A DNA stretch of 64,000 nucleotides from contig NZ_LAVA02000011.1 of NCBI RefSeq assembly GCF_000974985.2, positions 62,001 through 126,000 on the forward strand, in the 5' to 3' direction. The DNA is from Streptomyces mangrovisoli. Its GTDB lineage: Bacteria; Actinomycetota; Actinomycetes; Streptomycetales; Streptomycetaceae. The notes under the pieces were generated by a model that was given only the letters and a program-made list of their open reading frames with translations, had not been told where the DNA came from and made no database searches. The position numbers were made by a program, and so were the translations under genes. Below are positions 49,831 through 58,098 of the stretch, piece by piece; the first letter of the stretch is position 1; every line of letters starts with the position of its first letter.

Positions 49831-51264
49831 ATGAGCATCCTCAGCGAGCGTTCCCTCTCCGCGCCGTCCGTTCCGCTCTCCCCCGCCGAGCGCGCGGCCC
49901 GCGGCAAGGCGGCCCGGGCCCGGCTGCCGCGCTCCGCGCACGCGGTCTTCGACCCGGGCGAGAAGCGGCCGGACCCCATCGACATCATCGACCGGCAGTC
50001 CGCCACCCGGGTGCCCGAGCTGGTCCCGGTGCGCTACGGCCGGATGCTGGAGTCGCCGTTCCGGTTCTACCGCGGGGCCGCCGCGATCATGGCGTCCGAC
50101 CTGGGCGCCCTGCCACACACCGGACTCGTGGCGCAGCTGTGCGGAGACGCCCATCTGCTGAACTTCCGGCTGCTCGCCTCGGCGGAACGACATCTGATCT
50201 TCGACATCAACGACTTCGACGAGACCCTGCCCGGGCCGTTCGAGTGGGATGTCAAGCGGCTGGCCACCAGCCTGGTGATCGCGGGGCGCGCCAACGGCTT
50301 CTCCGCCAAGGAGTGCTCCTCCATGGTGCGTGCCTGCGTCCGCTCCTACCGCGAGCGGATGCGCGACTTCGCCGGGATGCGCACCCTCGACATCTGGTAC
50401 GCCCGCGACGACGCCGACCGGCTGGAGGAGCTGCTGCGCGCGCCGGTGGGCAAGGACGTCCTGCGCCGGGTGGCCGGCGCGTCCGCCAAGGCGCGCAGCC
50501 GTACGAGCTCCCAGGTGGCGGGCAAGCTCACCCGGCTCGTGGACGGTGTGCCGCGGATCGTGTCGGAGCCGCCGCTGGTCACCCCGCTCGACGAGCTGCT
50601 GCCGGACGCCGAGCGGGAGGAGCTGGAGGGGACGCTGCGCGACCTGGTCGCCGACTACGCGCTCACCCTGTCCTCCGAGCGGCGTCATCTGCTGTCCCGG
50701 TTCCACGTCACGGACACCGCGCGCAAGGTGGTCGGCGTCGGCAGCGTCGGCACCCGCTGCTGGATCGTCATGATGCTGGGCCGCGACACCGGCGATCCGC
50801 TGCTGTTGCAGGCCAAGGAGGCGGGCACGTCCGTCCTCGCGCCGTTCAGCGGCGCCAGCGTCTACGACAACCAGGGCGAGCGGGTGGTGGCCGGGCAGCG
50901 GCTGATGCAGGCCGCCGGCGACATCTTCCTCGGCTGGAAGCGGATGACGGGCCTGGACGGCCGCGAACGCGACTTCTACGTACGGCAGTTGCGCGACTGG
51001 AAGGGCATCGCACGGCCCGAGACCATGGACCCGCGCACCCTGTCGCTGTTCGGGCAGATCTGCGGGGCGTCGCTGGCCCGCGCCCATGCCCGCTCGGGCG
51101 ACCCCATCGCGATCGGGTCCTACCTCGGCCACGGCGACGCGTTCGACGAGGCCCTCGCGGAGTTCGCCCGGTCCTACGCCGACCAGAACGAACGCGACCA
51201 CCAGGCGCTCGACGACGCGGTGGCGCGCGGCCGGGTCACCGCCCGCACCGACCTGACGGAGTGA
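49831..51264 (+). CDS. DUF2252 family protein
   Basis: A 477-residue cytosolic protein of the DUF2252 family, which has a kinase-like (aminoglycoside phosphotransferase-like) fold. Visible: RYGRMLESPFRFYRGAAAIMA, LCGDAHLLNF, FDINDFDETLPGPFEWDVKRLATSL and LLQAKEAGTSVL. GDAHLLNF and DINDFDE resemble the catalytic loop and metal-binding Asp of that fold. The substrate is unknown. AAAGGAGGT lies eight bases before the ATG. First gene of the stress cluster with the shared inverted repeat. Confidence 0.9.
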   Translation: MSILSERSLSAPSVPLSPAERAARGKAARARLPRSAHAVFDPGEKRPDPIDIIDRQSATRVPELVPVRYGRMLESPFRFYRGAAAIMASDLGALPHTGLVAQLCGDAHLLNFRLLASAERHLIFDINDFDETLPGPFEWDVKRLATSLVIAGRANGFSAKECSSMVRACVRSYRERMRDFAGMRTLDIWYARDDADRLEELLRAPVGKDVLRRVAGASAKARSRTSSQVAGKLTRLVDGVPRIVSEPPLVTPLDELLPDAEREELEGTLRDLVADYALTLSSERRHLLSRFHVTDTARKVVGVGSVGTRCWIVMMLGRDTGDPLLLQAKEAGTSVLAPFSGASVYDNQGERVVAGQRLMQAAGDIFLGWKRMTGLDGRERDFYVRQLRDWKGIARPETMDPRTLSLFGQICGASLARAHARSGDPIAIGSYLGHGDAFDEALAEFARSYADQNERDHQALDDAVARGRVTARTDLTE

Positions 51265-51285
51265 ACGTCCCGGGCCCGGGCGGAA

Positions 51286-51477
51286 GGGACGGTCACGAAT
51301 GTCCCGCCCGCGCGGACGGGACGGTCAGGAGTGTCCTGCCGGCCCGGACGGGACGGGACGGGACGGTCAGGAGTGTCCTGCCGGCCCGGACGGGACGGGA
51401 CGGGACGGGACGGGACGGGACGGGACGGTCAGGAGTGTCCTGCCGGCCCGGACGGGACAGGACGGTCGGGAGTGTCC
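51286..51477. repeat. 32-bp tandem repeat with GGGAC microsatellite
   Basis: Units of 32 bp start at 51286, 51318, 51360 and 51422, with a partial fifth from 51454. Extra GGGAC pentamers are inserted between units: two after the second, six after the third (51392-51421) and one after the fourth. Most units contain the small hairpin CAGGA-GTG-TCCTG. The array begins 22 bp after the DUF2252 stop. Confidence 0.93.
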
Positions 51478-51536
51478 GACCTGACGGAACGACGACCCCG
51501 GGCGCGGGCCGACCGACGAGCGGCGTCCGGTCGATC

Positions 51537-51553
51537 TCACCCTCCCGGGGTGA
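51537..51553. promoter_or_regulatory. Shared inverted repeat, site B (upstream of hdeD-like gene)
   Basis: TCACCC-TCCCG-GGGTGA, symmetric also at the flanking C and G. A -10-like CAGGCT starts 23 bases after its end (51576-51581) and the ATG lies 48 bases downstream, the same geometry as site A. Confidence 0.7.
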
Positions 51554-51601
51554 GGACCGCGCCGAGATCCGGGCTCAGGCTCGGAGGTGGAGGCAACCGT
51601 C

Positions 51602-52222
51602 ATGAGCCAACCGACAACCCCCGCGCCGGCGGATCCGCAGGATTTCCTCGCGGATCTCGGCGACTCCTGGATCTGGGCGCTCGGGCTCGCCCTGGCCACC
51701 CTGATCCCCGGTGTCGTCGTGCTCGTCTGGCCGGAGGAGACCCTGCACGTGCTGGCCGTCGTGATCGGCCTGCACTTCCTGGTGGTGGCCGTCTTCGGCT
51801 TCGTGAACGCCTTTTCCCGTTCGCGCAACGAGAGCGGCGGCGGCCGGCTGCTGCGGGCGCTGATCGCGTTCGCGGCGCTGGTGGTGGGCGTGCTGTGTCT
51901 GCGGCACCCCTTGCAGACCATCGCCGTGCTGGCGCTCGTCATCGGGCTGTTCTGGCTGCTGTCCGGGGCGATGACCCTGTACATCGCGATCGCCGACCGC
52001 AACCTGCCGCACCGCGGCCTGGTGATCGCCACCAGCACGCTCGGGATCGTCGCCGGGATCGTGGTGCTCTGCTTCCCGGTGGACTCCGCGGTCGCGCTGG
52101 CCCGGCTGCTCGGCCTGTGGCTGGTGCTGCTCGGCGTGGCCGAACTGGTCATGGCGTTCATGGTCCGCTCCGCGCTGCGGCGCCTGCGCTCGGCCCGGAC
52201 GGGTCCGGTGACCGCGACCTGA
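51602..52222 (+). CDS. HdeD-like DUF308 membrane protein
   Basis: A 206-residue integral membrane protein with six predicted helices, the HdeD/DUF308 pattern: pairs of helices with WALGLALATLIPGVVVLVWPEETLHVLAVVIG, LVVGVLCLRHPLQTIAVLALVIGLFWLLSGA and IVAGIVVLCFPVDSAVALARLLG, each with an internal Gly-Pro or Arg-His-Pro turn. HdeD in E. coli is an acid-stress protein; the role here is unknown. GGAGG lies eight bases before the ATG. Its promoter has site B of the shared motif. Confidence 0.9.
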   Translation: MSQPTTPAPADPQDFLADLGDSWIWALGLALATLIPGVVVLVWPEETLHVLAVVIGLHFLVVAVFGFVNAFSRSRNESGGGRLLRALIAFAALVVGVLCLRHPLQTIAVLALVIGLFWLLSGAMTLYIAIADRNLPHRGLVIATSTLGIVAGIVVLCFPVDSAVALARLLGLWLVLLGVAELVMAFMVRSALRRLRSARTGPVTAT

Positions 52223-52253
52223 GCACCCCGCTCCCCCTTCCCTCTCTCGCGCT

Positions 52254-52271
52254 CCCCCGCCCCGGCGGGGG
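52254..52271 (+). terminator. Short GC hairpin after hdeD-like gene
   Basis: CCCCCGCC and its complement almost back to back, 30 bp after the stop. Possible terminator. Confidence 0.4.
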
Positions 52272-52337
52272 CCCGCCTCTTCCCCGCTTCCCGTGCCGCT
52301 ACGCGGACTTCACGGCCTTCACCGAACGGAGCCGACC

Positions 52338-52739
52338 ATGAACTACCCGCTGCTCGACGTCTTCTGGACCATGCTCTGGTTCTTCCTGTGGATCATGTGG
52401 TTCATGCTGCTGTTCCGGGTCTTCGTGGACCTGTTCCGCGACGACTCGCTCAGCGGCTGGGGCAAGGCGGGCTGGGCCGTCTTCGTGTGCGTGCTGCCCT
52501 TCCTGGGCGTCTTCGTCTACCTCATCGCCCGCGGCAAGGGCATGGGCGAACGCGATCTGCGCCAGGCCCGGGAGCGCGACAAGGCGTTCCGCTCGTACGT
52601 CCGCGAGGCGGCGGCCGAGACCCCGCAGACCAAGCCCGCCAAGGCCGACGAGCTGGGCAAGCTGGCGGCCCTGCACGAGCGGGGCGCCATCACCGACGCC
52701 GAGTACGAACAGGCCAAGACCAAGGTCCTCGCGGCCTGA
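52338..52739 (+). CDS. SHOCT-domain small membrane protein (copy 1)
   Basis: A 133-residue protein: two membrane helices (about 8-28 with MLWFFLWIMWFMLLFRVF, and 43-65) in a phospholipase D-nuclease N-terminal-like arrangement, a charged linker, and a C-terminal SHOCT motif DELGKLAALHERGAITDAEYEQAKTKVL. The function of the family is unknown, perhaps oligomerisation or membrane stress. GGAG is eight bases upstream. Its tandem paralogue follows 220 bp later; the two differ mainly in the linker. Confidence 0.9.
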   Translation: MNYPLLDVFWTMLWFFLWIMWFMLLFRVFVDLFRDDSLSGWGKAGWAVFVCVLPFLGVFVYLIARGKGMGERDLRQARERDKAFRSYVREAAAETPQTKPAKADELGKLAALHERGAITDAEYEQAKTKVLAA

Positions 52740-52756
52740 TCCCGGAGCGGCGCGAC

Positions 52757-52784
52757 GCGCCGGCGGGACGCCTCCCGCCGGCGC
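52757..52784 (+). terminator. Hairpin terminator between the SHOCT genes
   Basis: Arms of 12 bp (GCGCCGGCGGGA and complement) with loop CGCC, 17 bp after the first SHOCT stop. Confidence 0.75.
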
Positions 52785-52795
52785 CCGGCCGGGCA

Positions 52796-52842
52796 TCACC
52801 CGCCACGGGTGACCCGTCCGCCGGATCACCCACCTCGGGTGA
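52796..52842. promoter_or_regulatory. Shared inverted repeat, sites C1 and C2 (upstream of second SHOCT gene)
   Basis: TCACCC-GCCAC-GGGTGA (52796-52812) and TCACCC-ACCTC-GGGTGA (52826-52842), 30 bp apart centre to centre, so on about the same face of the helix. The start codon is 119 bases downstream and no -10 sits at the spacing seen for sites A and B. Confidence 0.7.
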
Positions 52843-52961
52843 TGCCGCTCCAAGAACGGCGGGCGCACGGTGAGAGACGTAGGGCCCGCGACGACTCCCG
52901 ACGAGACCCGGGGGCCTTGGACGCCGCGGCACCGCCGCGGCGGCGACAAGCGGAGGCAACG

Positions 52962-53369
52962 ATGGACTATCCCCTGCTCAACGCGTTCATGACCATGCTG
53001 TGGTTCTTCCTGTGGGTCATGTGGTTCGTGCTGCTGTTCCGGATCATCGGCGACGTCTTCCGCGACGACAGCATGAGCGGCTGGGGGAAGGCCGGCTGGA
53101 CGATCTTCGTGTGCGTGGTGCCGTTCCTCGGCTGCTTCGTCTACCTGATCGCACGCGGCAGGGGCATGGGCGAGCGCGACCGGCGCCAGATGCAGGAGCA
53201 GGAGCAGGCGTTCCGTTCCTACGTCCAGCAGGCGGCTGCCGACACCCCCGCGCCGACCGGTCCGAGCCACACCGACGAGCTGATCAGGCTGGCCGGGCTG
53301 CACGACCACGGGGACATCACCGACGCCGAGTACGAGCAGGCCAAGGCGAAGGTCCTCGCGTCGCACTGA
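52962..53369 (+). CDS. SHOCT-domain small membrane protein (copy 2)
   Basis: A 135-residue paralogue of the upstream gene: MDYPLLNAFMTMLWFFLWVMWFVLLFRI, a second helix with IFVCVVPFLGCFVYLIARG, a Gln/Glu-rich linker and the SHOCT end DELIRLAGLHDHGDITDAEYEQAKAKVL. It arose by tandem duplication. GCGGAGG precedes the ATG. It is preceded by two copies of the shared inverted repeat, whereas copy 1 has none, so the two may be induced differently. Confidence 0.9.
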   Translation: MDYPLLNAFMTMLWFFLWVMWFVLLFRIIGDVFRDDSMSGWGKAGWTIFVCVVPFLGCFVYLIARGRGMGERDRRQMQEQEQAFRSYVQQAAADTPAPTGPSHTDELIRLAGLHDHGDITDAEYEQAKAKVLASH

Positions 53370-53484
53370 CCCGCCGCAGGGGCCCGGCCGTGCGGCGCGG
53401 GCCCCGTCCGCACCGCACGGGCGTCGTCCGCACCGCACGGCCCCGCCCGGCGAGCGGGCACCGCCCATGAACGGAAGAGGCGCC

Positions 53485-53931
53485 ATGAGCACCATGGGAC
53501 CGGTCGACCTGGTCATCCTGTCGTTCCCGGCGCAGCGGCCGCCGCAGTCGTTCCTGGCGGCGCTGGAGCTGGTCGAACGCCGCAAGGACGTCCGCATCCT
53601 CGACGCGCTGATCGTCACCAAGAGCCCCACGGGCGAGGTGGGACGCGTCGAGCTGTCGGACATCGAGCACCTCGGCGACATGGCCGCCGAGCTCGCCGCG
53701 CGGCGCACCCTCGGGATGCTCGGGATCGACGACATCCACGAGATCTCCACCGTGATGGACCCGGACACCACCGTCCTGGCCCTGCTGGTGGAGAACGTGT
53801 GGGCCCGCGAGGCCCTCGAGGAGGCCCGCAAGCACGACGGTCGCATGCTGGCCACCCTCCGCATCCCCTACGAGCAGATCGCCGAGGTGGAGGCCGAACT
53901 GGCCGCCTCGGCGAAGGCGACACGGCGCTGA
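53485..53931 (+). CDS. DUF6325 family (DUF1269-like) protein
   Basis: A 148-residue soluble protein: MGPVDLVILSFPAQRPPQSFLAALELVERRKDVRILDALIVTKSPTGEVGRVELSD, then STVMDPDTTVLALLVENVWAREALEEARKHDGRMLATLRIPYEQIAEVEAEL. This matches the DUF1269/DUF6325 group of ferredoxin-like proteins often found with SHOCT genes in actinobacteria. The function is unknown. The ATG at 53485 or 53494 could be the start; GAAGAGG favours the first. A strong terminator follows. Confidence 0.85.
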   Translation: MSTMGPVDLVILSFPAQRPPQSFLAALELVERRKDVRILDALIVTKSPTGEVGRVELSDIEHLGDMAAELAARRTLGMLGIDDIHEISTVMDPDTTVLALLVENVWAREALEEARKHDGRMLATLRIPYEQIAEVEAELAASAKATRR

Positions 53932-53962
53932 CGGCGGCGCGGCCGCAGTCCGGCGGGAAGCA

Positions 53963-53994
53963 CGGGAGCGGGGCGGCCGTCCGCCCCGCTCCCG
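53963..53994 (+). terminator. Hairpin terminator after DUF6325 gene
   Basis: Perfect 14-bp arms with loop CCGT, 31 bp past the stop. Confidence 0.85.
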
Positions 53995-54104
53995 CCGTGC
54001 CGGTGGTGGTGCCGATGGCGGTCTGACGGCGTTGTCAGTGGCGGCCTCTACTGTGGCCTGGACATGAGATCGGTACCGCAGGACCCGAGACACCGGAGGT
54101 CGCC

Positions 54105-54671
54105 ATGACCACGTTGCCCGACCGGCCGAACACCGCCCTGCTCGTCATCGACGTCCAGCAGGGCGTGGTGGAGGGCTCGCCCCGCCGCGACGAGGTGATC
54201 GAGAACATCAACACCCTGATCGGCAAGGCACGCGCGGAGGACGTGCCGGTGCTCTGGGTGCAGCACTCCGACGACGGCCTGGTCCTGGGCAGCCCGGAGT
54301 GGGAGTACGTGGCGGAACTGACGCGTCTCGACGACGAGCCCCTCGTGCACAAGAAGTGGGGCGACTCCTTCGAGGACACGGAGCTGGAGTCGCTGCTCGC
54401 CGAGCGGGGCGTGGGCCGGATCGTGGTCACGGGCGCCCAGACCGACATGTGCATCCGCTCGACCCTGCACGGCGCCCTGGTGCGGGGGTACGACGCGACG
54501 CTGGTGGGTGACGCCCACACCACCGAGGACCTCACGAAGTACGGCGCCCCGAGCCCGGAGCAGGTCATAGCCCACACCAATCTGTACTGGGGCTTCCAGA
54601 ACGCCCCGGGCCGTTCGGGCGGCACCGTCTCCACGGCGGAGGTGTCCTTCACGGCGGCGGACGCCGGCTGA
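54105..54671 (+). CDS. Isochorismatase-family cysteine hydrolase
   Basis: A 188-residue enzyme with the complete catalytic triad of cysteine hydrolases: Asp in ALLVIDVQQGVVEG (about 17), Lys in LVHKKWGDSFEDT and Cys in VTGAQTDMCIRSTLHGA. It therefore probably hydrolyses an amide such as nicotinamide or a carbamate, unlike the Cys-less homologue at 10.6 kb. GGAGG lies upstream of the ATG. It converges on the GH2 gene with 21 bp between stops. Confidence 0.9.
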   Translation: MTTLPDRPNTALLVIDVQQGVVEGSPRRDEVIENINTLIGKARAEDVPVLWVQHSDDGLVLGSPEWEYVAELTRLDDEPLVHKKWGDSFEDTELESLLAERGVGRIVVTGAQTDMCIRSTLHGALVRGYDATLVGDAHTTEDLTKYGAPSPEQVIAHTNLYWGFQNAPGRSGGTVSTAEVSFTAADAG

Positions 54672-54692
54672 GGGCGCCCGTCCGCGATCAGC

Positions 54693-57600
54693 TCACCCCG
54701 CCGGTGCCTCCAGCTTGCTGATCCGCACCGCGCCCTGCGGCTCGCCCGGATGCGCGCTGGTCAGCGTCAGCCGCAGCCGGGAGCCGCGGGCCTGGTCGAA
54801 GGTGATCACCGTGGGCGTGTCGGAGGTGGCGGCCCAGTCGACGGTCTGTCCGGTGACGGGGGCGTAGGCGTGCCCGTTCCACACCGCCACCTCGACACCC
54901 GCGGGCAGGCTGTGGGTGCTGTCCGTGGTGAAGGAGACCTCGATGCGGCCGAAGGTACGGGTGCGTCCCCAGTCGACGGAGACCCAGTCCTTCGGGCGGG
55001 CTCCGCTGAAGGCGGGCAGCAGGGCGGTGGCCGACTTGGCGAAGGCGTTGGACCAGCCGGTGGTCGCGTCCCCGTCGAGCACGGCGGCGGGCAGGGTGTC
55101 GGTGCGGCCGGAGTAACTGGCGTCGGCGAGGGGGTAGTCGGGCGGCGCGGGCAGATCGGCGGCGAAGGCTGCCGCTGGGGTGGTCGCGGCGGAGCGGGCG
55201 GAGGTGGTGCGCACCGAGGTGCTGCCCTTGTGCAGGCCCTCCGCGGTCGCGGTGACCCGCAGGGTGCCGGCGCGGGTGCCGGAGCGGACGATGGCGAGGG
55301 CCTTGCCGTGGAAGGCGGTGCGGGTGGTGGCCTGGTAGCGCTCGGCGCTCTCCTCGCGGCCGTTGTCGAGACCGGCGAGTGAGCCGCCGGTGACGTCGAA
55401 GGTGATCAGGTGCTCGGCGTCGGGCACGACGACGCCGTGGACGTCGACGACGTCGGCGGTGACGAACACCAGGGAGCGGCCGTCCGCGGCGAGCGTGGTC
55501 CGGTCGGGGGTGAGGCGGACGGCGTGCGGCGCTCCGGCGGTGCGCAGCACGTCGGTGGCGACGGCCTTGCCGCCGCGCCGGGCGACGGCCTTCAGCTCGC
55601 CGGGCGCGTAGGGCACCTGCCAGACGAGGTGGAGCTTGCCCGCGCTGCCGTTGGGGCTGGTGTAACTGCCGGGGTAGGCGCCGGTGGTGACGGTCTTGTC
55701 GTCGCCGGTGGCCTCGGTGGTCTCCAGGTAGGCGCGGCCGTCGGTGGTGGTCTTGGTGTCGAAGGTGCGGGTGCCGAGGGAGGTGCCGTTCAGGAACAGC
55801 TCGACGGTGGGCACGTTGGCGTAGGCCCACACCTCGACGGTGTCGCCCGCCTCGTGGTTCCAGGTCATCGGCAGCAGGTGCACCATCGGTTCGTCGGTCC
55901 ACTGGCTGCGGAAGAGGTGGTACATGTCCTTGGGGAAGCCGGCGGTGTCGACGGCGCCGAAGAAGGACGCCTTGACCGGGAAGACGTTGTACGGCGTGGG
56001 CTCGCCGATGTAGTCGATGCCGGACCACAGGAACTGCCCGGCGAACCACTTGCGGTCGCGGTCCTTCTTGTGGCCGTACTCGCCGCTCATGGTCCAGGAG
56101 GCGAGGTTGTTGTCGAAGGAGGAGGTGGCGCGTCGGCCGGGGGTGTGGTTCTCGCCGGTGTTGAGGTGTTCGGGCTCCTGGTAGGTGGCGCGGGTGGAGG
56201 TCTCCGAGGAGGACTCGGACTCGAAGAGGAACAGGTGCGGGTAGGCGGCGTGCAGCGCGTCGACCGACTTCGCGGTGTTGTAGTTCAGGCCGAGGCCGTC
56301 GAGTTTGGCGAGCATCAGGTCCGCGGCCGAGCCCTTGGCGGGCACCGAGCGGTACTTGTCGGAGCCGATGACGAGGGGCCGGGTGTCGTCGGCGGCCCTG
56401 ATGGCGGCGATGATGCGGTCGGCCATGGCGAGGCCGGCGGTGGAGGTGGAGTCGGGGATCTCGTTGCCGATGGACCACAGCACGACGGCGGGCGAGTTGC
56501 GGGCCGCGAGCACCATCTCGGTGGCGTCCTTCTCGCACCAGGCGTCGAAGAAGCGGTGGTAGTCGTAGGTGGTCTTGCCGGTGTGCCAGCAGTCGAAGGC
56601 CTCCACCATCATCACGATGCCCAGCTCCTCGCAGACCTCGATCATCTGTGGCGAGGGCGGGTTGTGGGAGGTGCGGAAGGCGTTGACGCCCATCGACTTC
56701 ATGAGGGTCATCTGGCGGCGGACCGCGTCGAGGCTGATCGCGGCGCCGAGCGCGCCCTGGTCGTGGTGGAGGTCGACGCCCTTGATCTTGGCGGGGGTGC
56801 CGTTGAGGGAGAAGCCTTCGTCGGGGTCGAAGCGGTAGGAGCGGATGCCGAAGCGGGTGCGGTGGGTGTCGGTGGTCCGGCCGCCGACGCGCAGCTCGGT
56901 CTCCAGGGTGTAGCGCCTGGGGGTGGCGAAGTCCCACAGCTTCGGCCTGGGCACGGTGAGTTCGTGGGTCTCGGTGTGGGTGTCGGTGACGCTCACCGTG
57001 GTCGTCGTTCGAGTGACCGAACGACCGTCGGGATCGAGGACACGCGAGACGACCTCGACGTCCGCGGCGGTACCGGAGGCGTTCTCGACGGCGGTCCGGA
57101 CCCGGACGACGGCCCGCTCGGCGCTGATGTCCGGGGTGGTGACCCAGGTCCCCCAGCGCGCCACGTGCACGGGTTCGGTGACCACGAGCCGGGCCTCGCG
57201 GTAGATGCCGCTGCCGGAGTACCAGCGGCTGCTGGGGAGTTGGTTCTGCACCTTCACCGCGAGCACGTTCTCGGTGCGGCCGTCGGTGTGCAGCAGGCCG
57301 GTGAGGTCGAAGGCGAACCCGGTGTAGCCGTAGGGGTGCTGGCCGACCTCGGTGCCGTTGCAGTAGACGTGGGAGTCCATGTAGACGCCGTCGAACTCCA
57401 CCGAGATCCGCTTGCCCGCGTAGCCCGACGGCAGGGTGAAGGCGAGGCGGTACCAGCCGAGGCCGCCGGGGAAGAAACCGGTTCCACTGGTGGTGTTGTG
57501 GTCGGTGGTCGGCGTCTGCTCGATGCTCCAGTCGTGCGGTACGGCGACCTCGCGCCAGCCGGAGTCGTCGTAGCCGGGGTCGGCGGCGCCCGCGTAGGCG

Positions 57601-57806
57601 CCGGTCGGGTCGGTGATCCCGCCCGCGTCGACCAGCGCGAAGCGCCAGCCGTCGCGCAGGGCGAGCGTGCGGCGCCCCCCGGTGTACGCGGCGTGTCCGG
57701 GGTCGCCGGAGGCCTCGGCGGCACGGGCGGCGGGGGCGCCGAGCAGCGCTCCGGCCGCGGGCGCCGCCGTAGAGGCGATAAGAACCGATCTGCGAGTGAC
57801 GGTCAT
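54693..57806 (-). CDS. Secreted glycoside hydrolase family 2 enzyme (beta-galactosidase-like)
   Basis: A 1037-residue exported glycosidase. The N-terminus MTVTRRSVLIASTAAP is a probable Tat signal (twin Arg). Order: GH2 sugar-binding jelly roll (about 40-230), immunoglobulin-like domain (230-330), TIM barrel (330-640) with acid/base Glu in WSIGNEIPDS (about 449) and nucleophile Glu in LFLFESESS (about 529), DUF4982/Ig-like domains (650-870) and an F5/8 type C-like carbohydrate-binding module (about 890-1030). The ATG has GAGGGAG upstream. A beta-galactosidase or similar exo-glycosidase is likely; the exact sugar is not. Confidence 0.9.
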   Translation of the reverse strand: MTVTRRSVLIASTAAPAAGALLGAPAARAAEASGDPGHAAYTGGRRTLALRDGWRFALVDAGGITDPTGAYAGAADPGYDDSGWREVAVPHDWSIEQTPTTDHNTTSGTGFFPGGLGWYRLAFTLPSGYAGKRISVEFDGVYMDSHVYCNGTEVGQHPYGYTGFAFDLTGLLHTDGRTENVLAVKVQNQLPSSRWYSGSGIYREARLVVTEPVHVARWGTWVTTPDISAERAVVRVRTAVENASGTAADVEVVSRVLDPDGRSVTRTTTTVSVTDTHTETHELTVPRPKLWDFATPRRYTLETELRVGGRTTDTHRTRFGIRSYRFDPDEGFSLNGTPAKIKGVDLHHDQGALGAAISLDAVRRQMTLMKSMGVNAFRTSHNPPSPQMIEVCEELGIVMMVEAFDCWHTGKTTYDYHRFFDAWCEKDATEMVLAARNSPAVVLWSIGNEIPDSTSTAGLAMADRIIAAIRAADDTRPLVIGSDKYRSVPAKGSAADLMLAKLDGLGLNYNTAKSVDALHAAYPHLFLFESESSSETSTRATYQEPEHLNTGENHTPGRRATSSFDNNLASWTMSGEYGHKKDRDRKWFAGQFLWSGIDYIGEPTPYNVFPVKASFFGAVDTAGFPKDMYHLFRSQWTDEPMVHLLPMTWNHEAGDTVEVWAYANVPTVELFLNGTSLGTRTFDTKTTTDGRAYLETTEATGDDKTVTTGAYPGSYTSPNGSAGKLHLVWQVPYAPGELKAVARRGGKAVATDVLRTAGAPHAVRLTPDRTTLAADGRSLVFVTADVVDVHGVVVPDAEHLITFDVTGGSLAGLDNGREESAERYQATTRTAFHGKALAIVRSGTRAGTLRVTATAEGLHKGSTSVRTTSARSAATTPAAAFAADLPAPPDYPLADASYSGRTDTLPAAVLDGDATTGWSNAFAKSATALLPAFSGARPKDWVSVDWGRTRTFGRIEVSFTTDSTHSLPAGVEVAVWNGHAYAPVTGQTVDWAATSDTPTVITFDQARGSRLRLTLTSAHPGEPQGAVRISKLEAPAG

Positions 57807-58098
57807 GGCGGCTCTCCCTCATCAGGGACCAGAAGTACTCACAACTGATCGTTACCGCACAGATTCTGACGTGATGGCACACGGCCCCGTCAAGGGTCGG
57901 GCAATCGCTTTCCGTCCCGCTTCCCGTCCGTCTGTCCGTCCCGCCTTCCGTCCCGCGCGCCGCGTGGCCGGAATTCACCCTTGACCGAGCCGCTGCGTCA
58001 CAGCGGGCGATCGGGTCCGCACACCGGCCCGAAGCACTAGGCTGGAACGCAAGTGAACGCACCTGCTCACGGTGAGTGTGCGCTTGGGAGTGGCGAGG

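Noticed and set aside
51286..51477. Tandem units as a CRISPR array
   Set aside because: Units are contiguous or separated by GGGAC pentamers, with no unique spacers and no cas genes.
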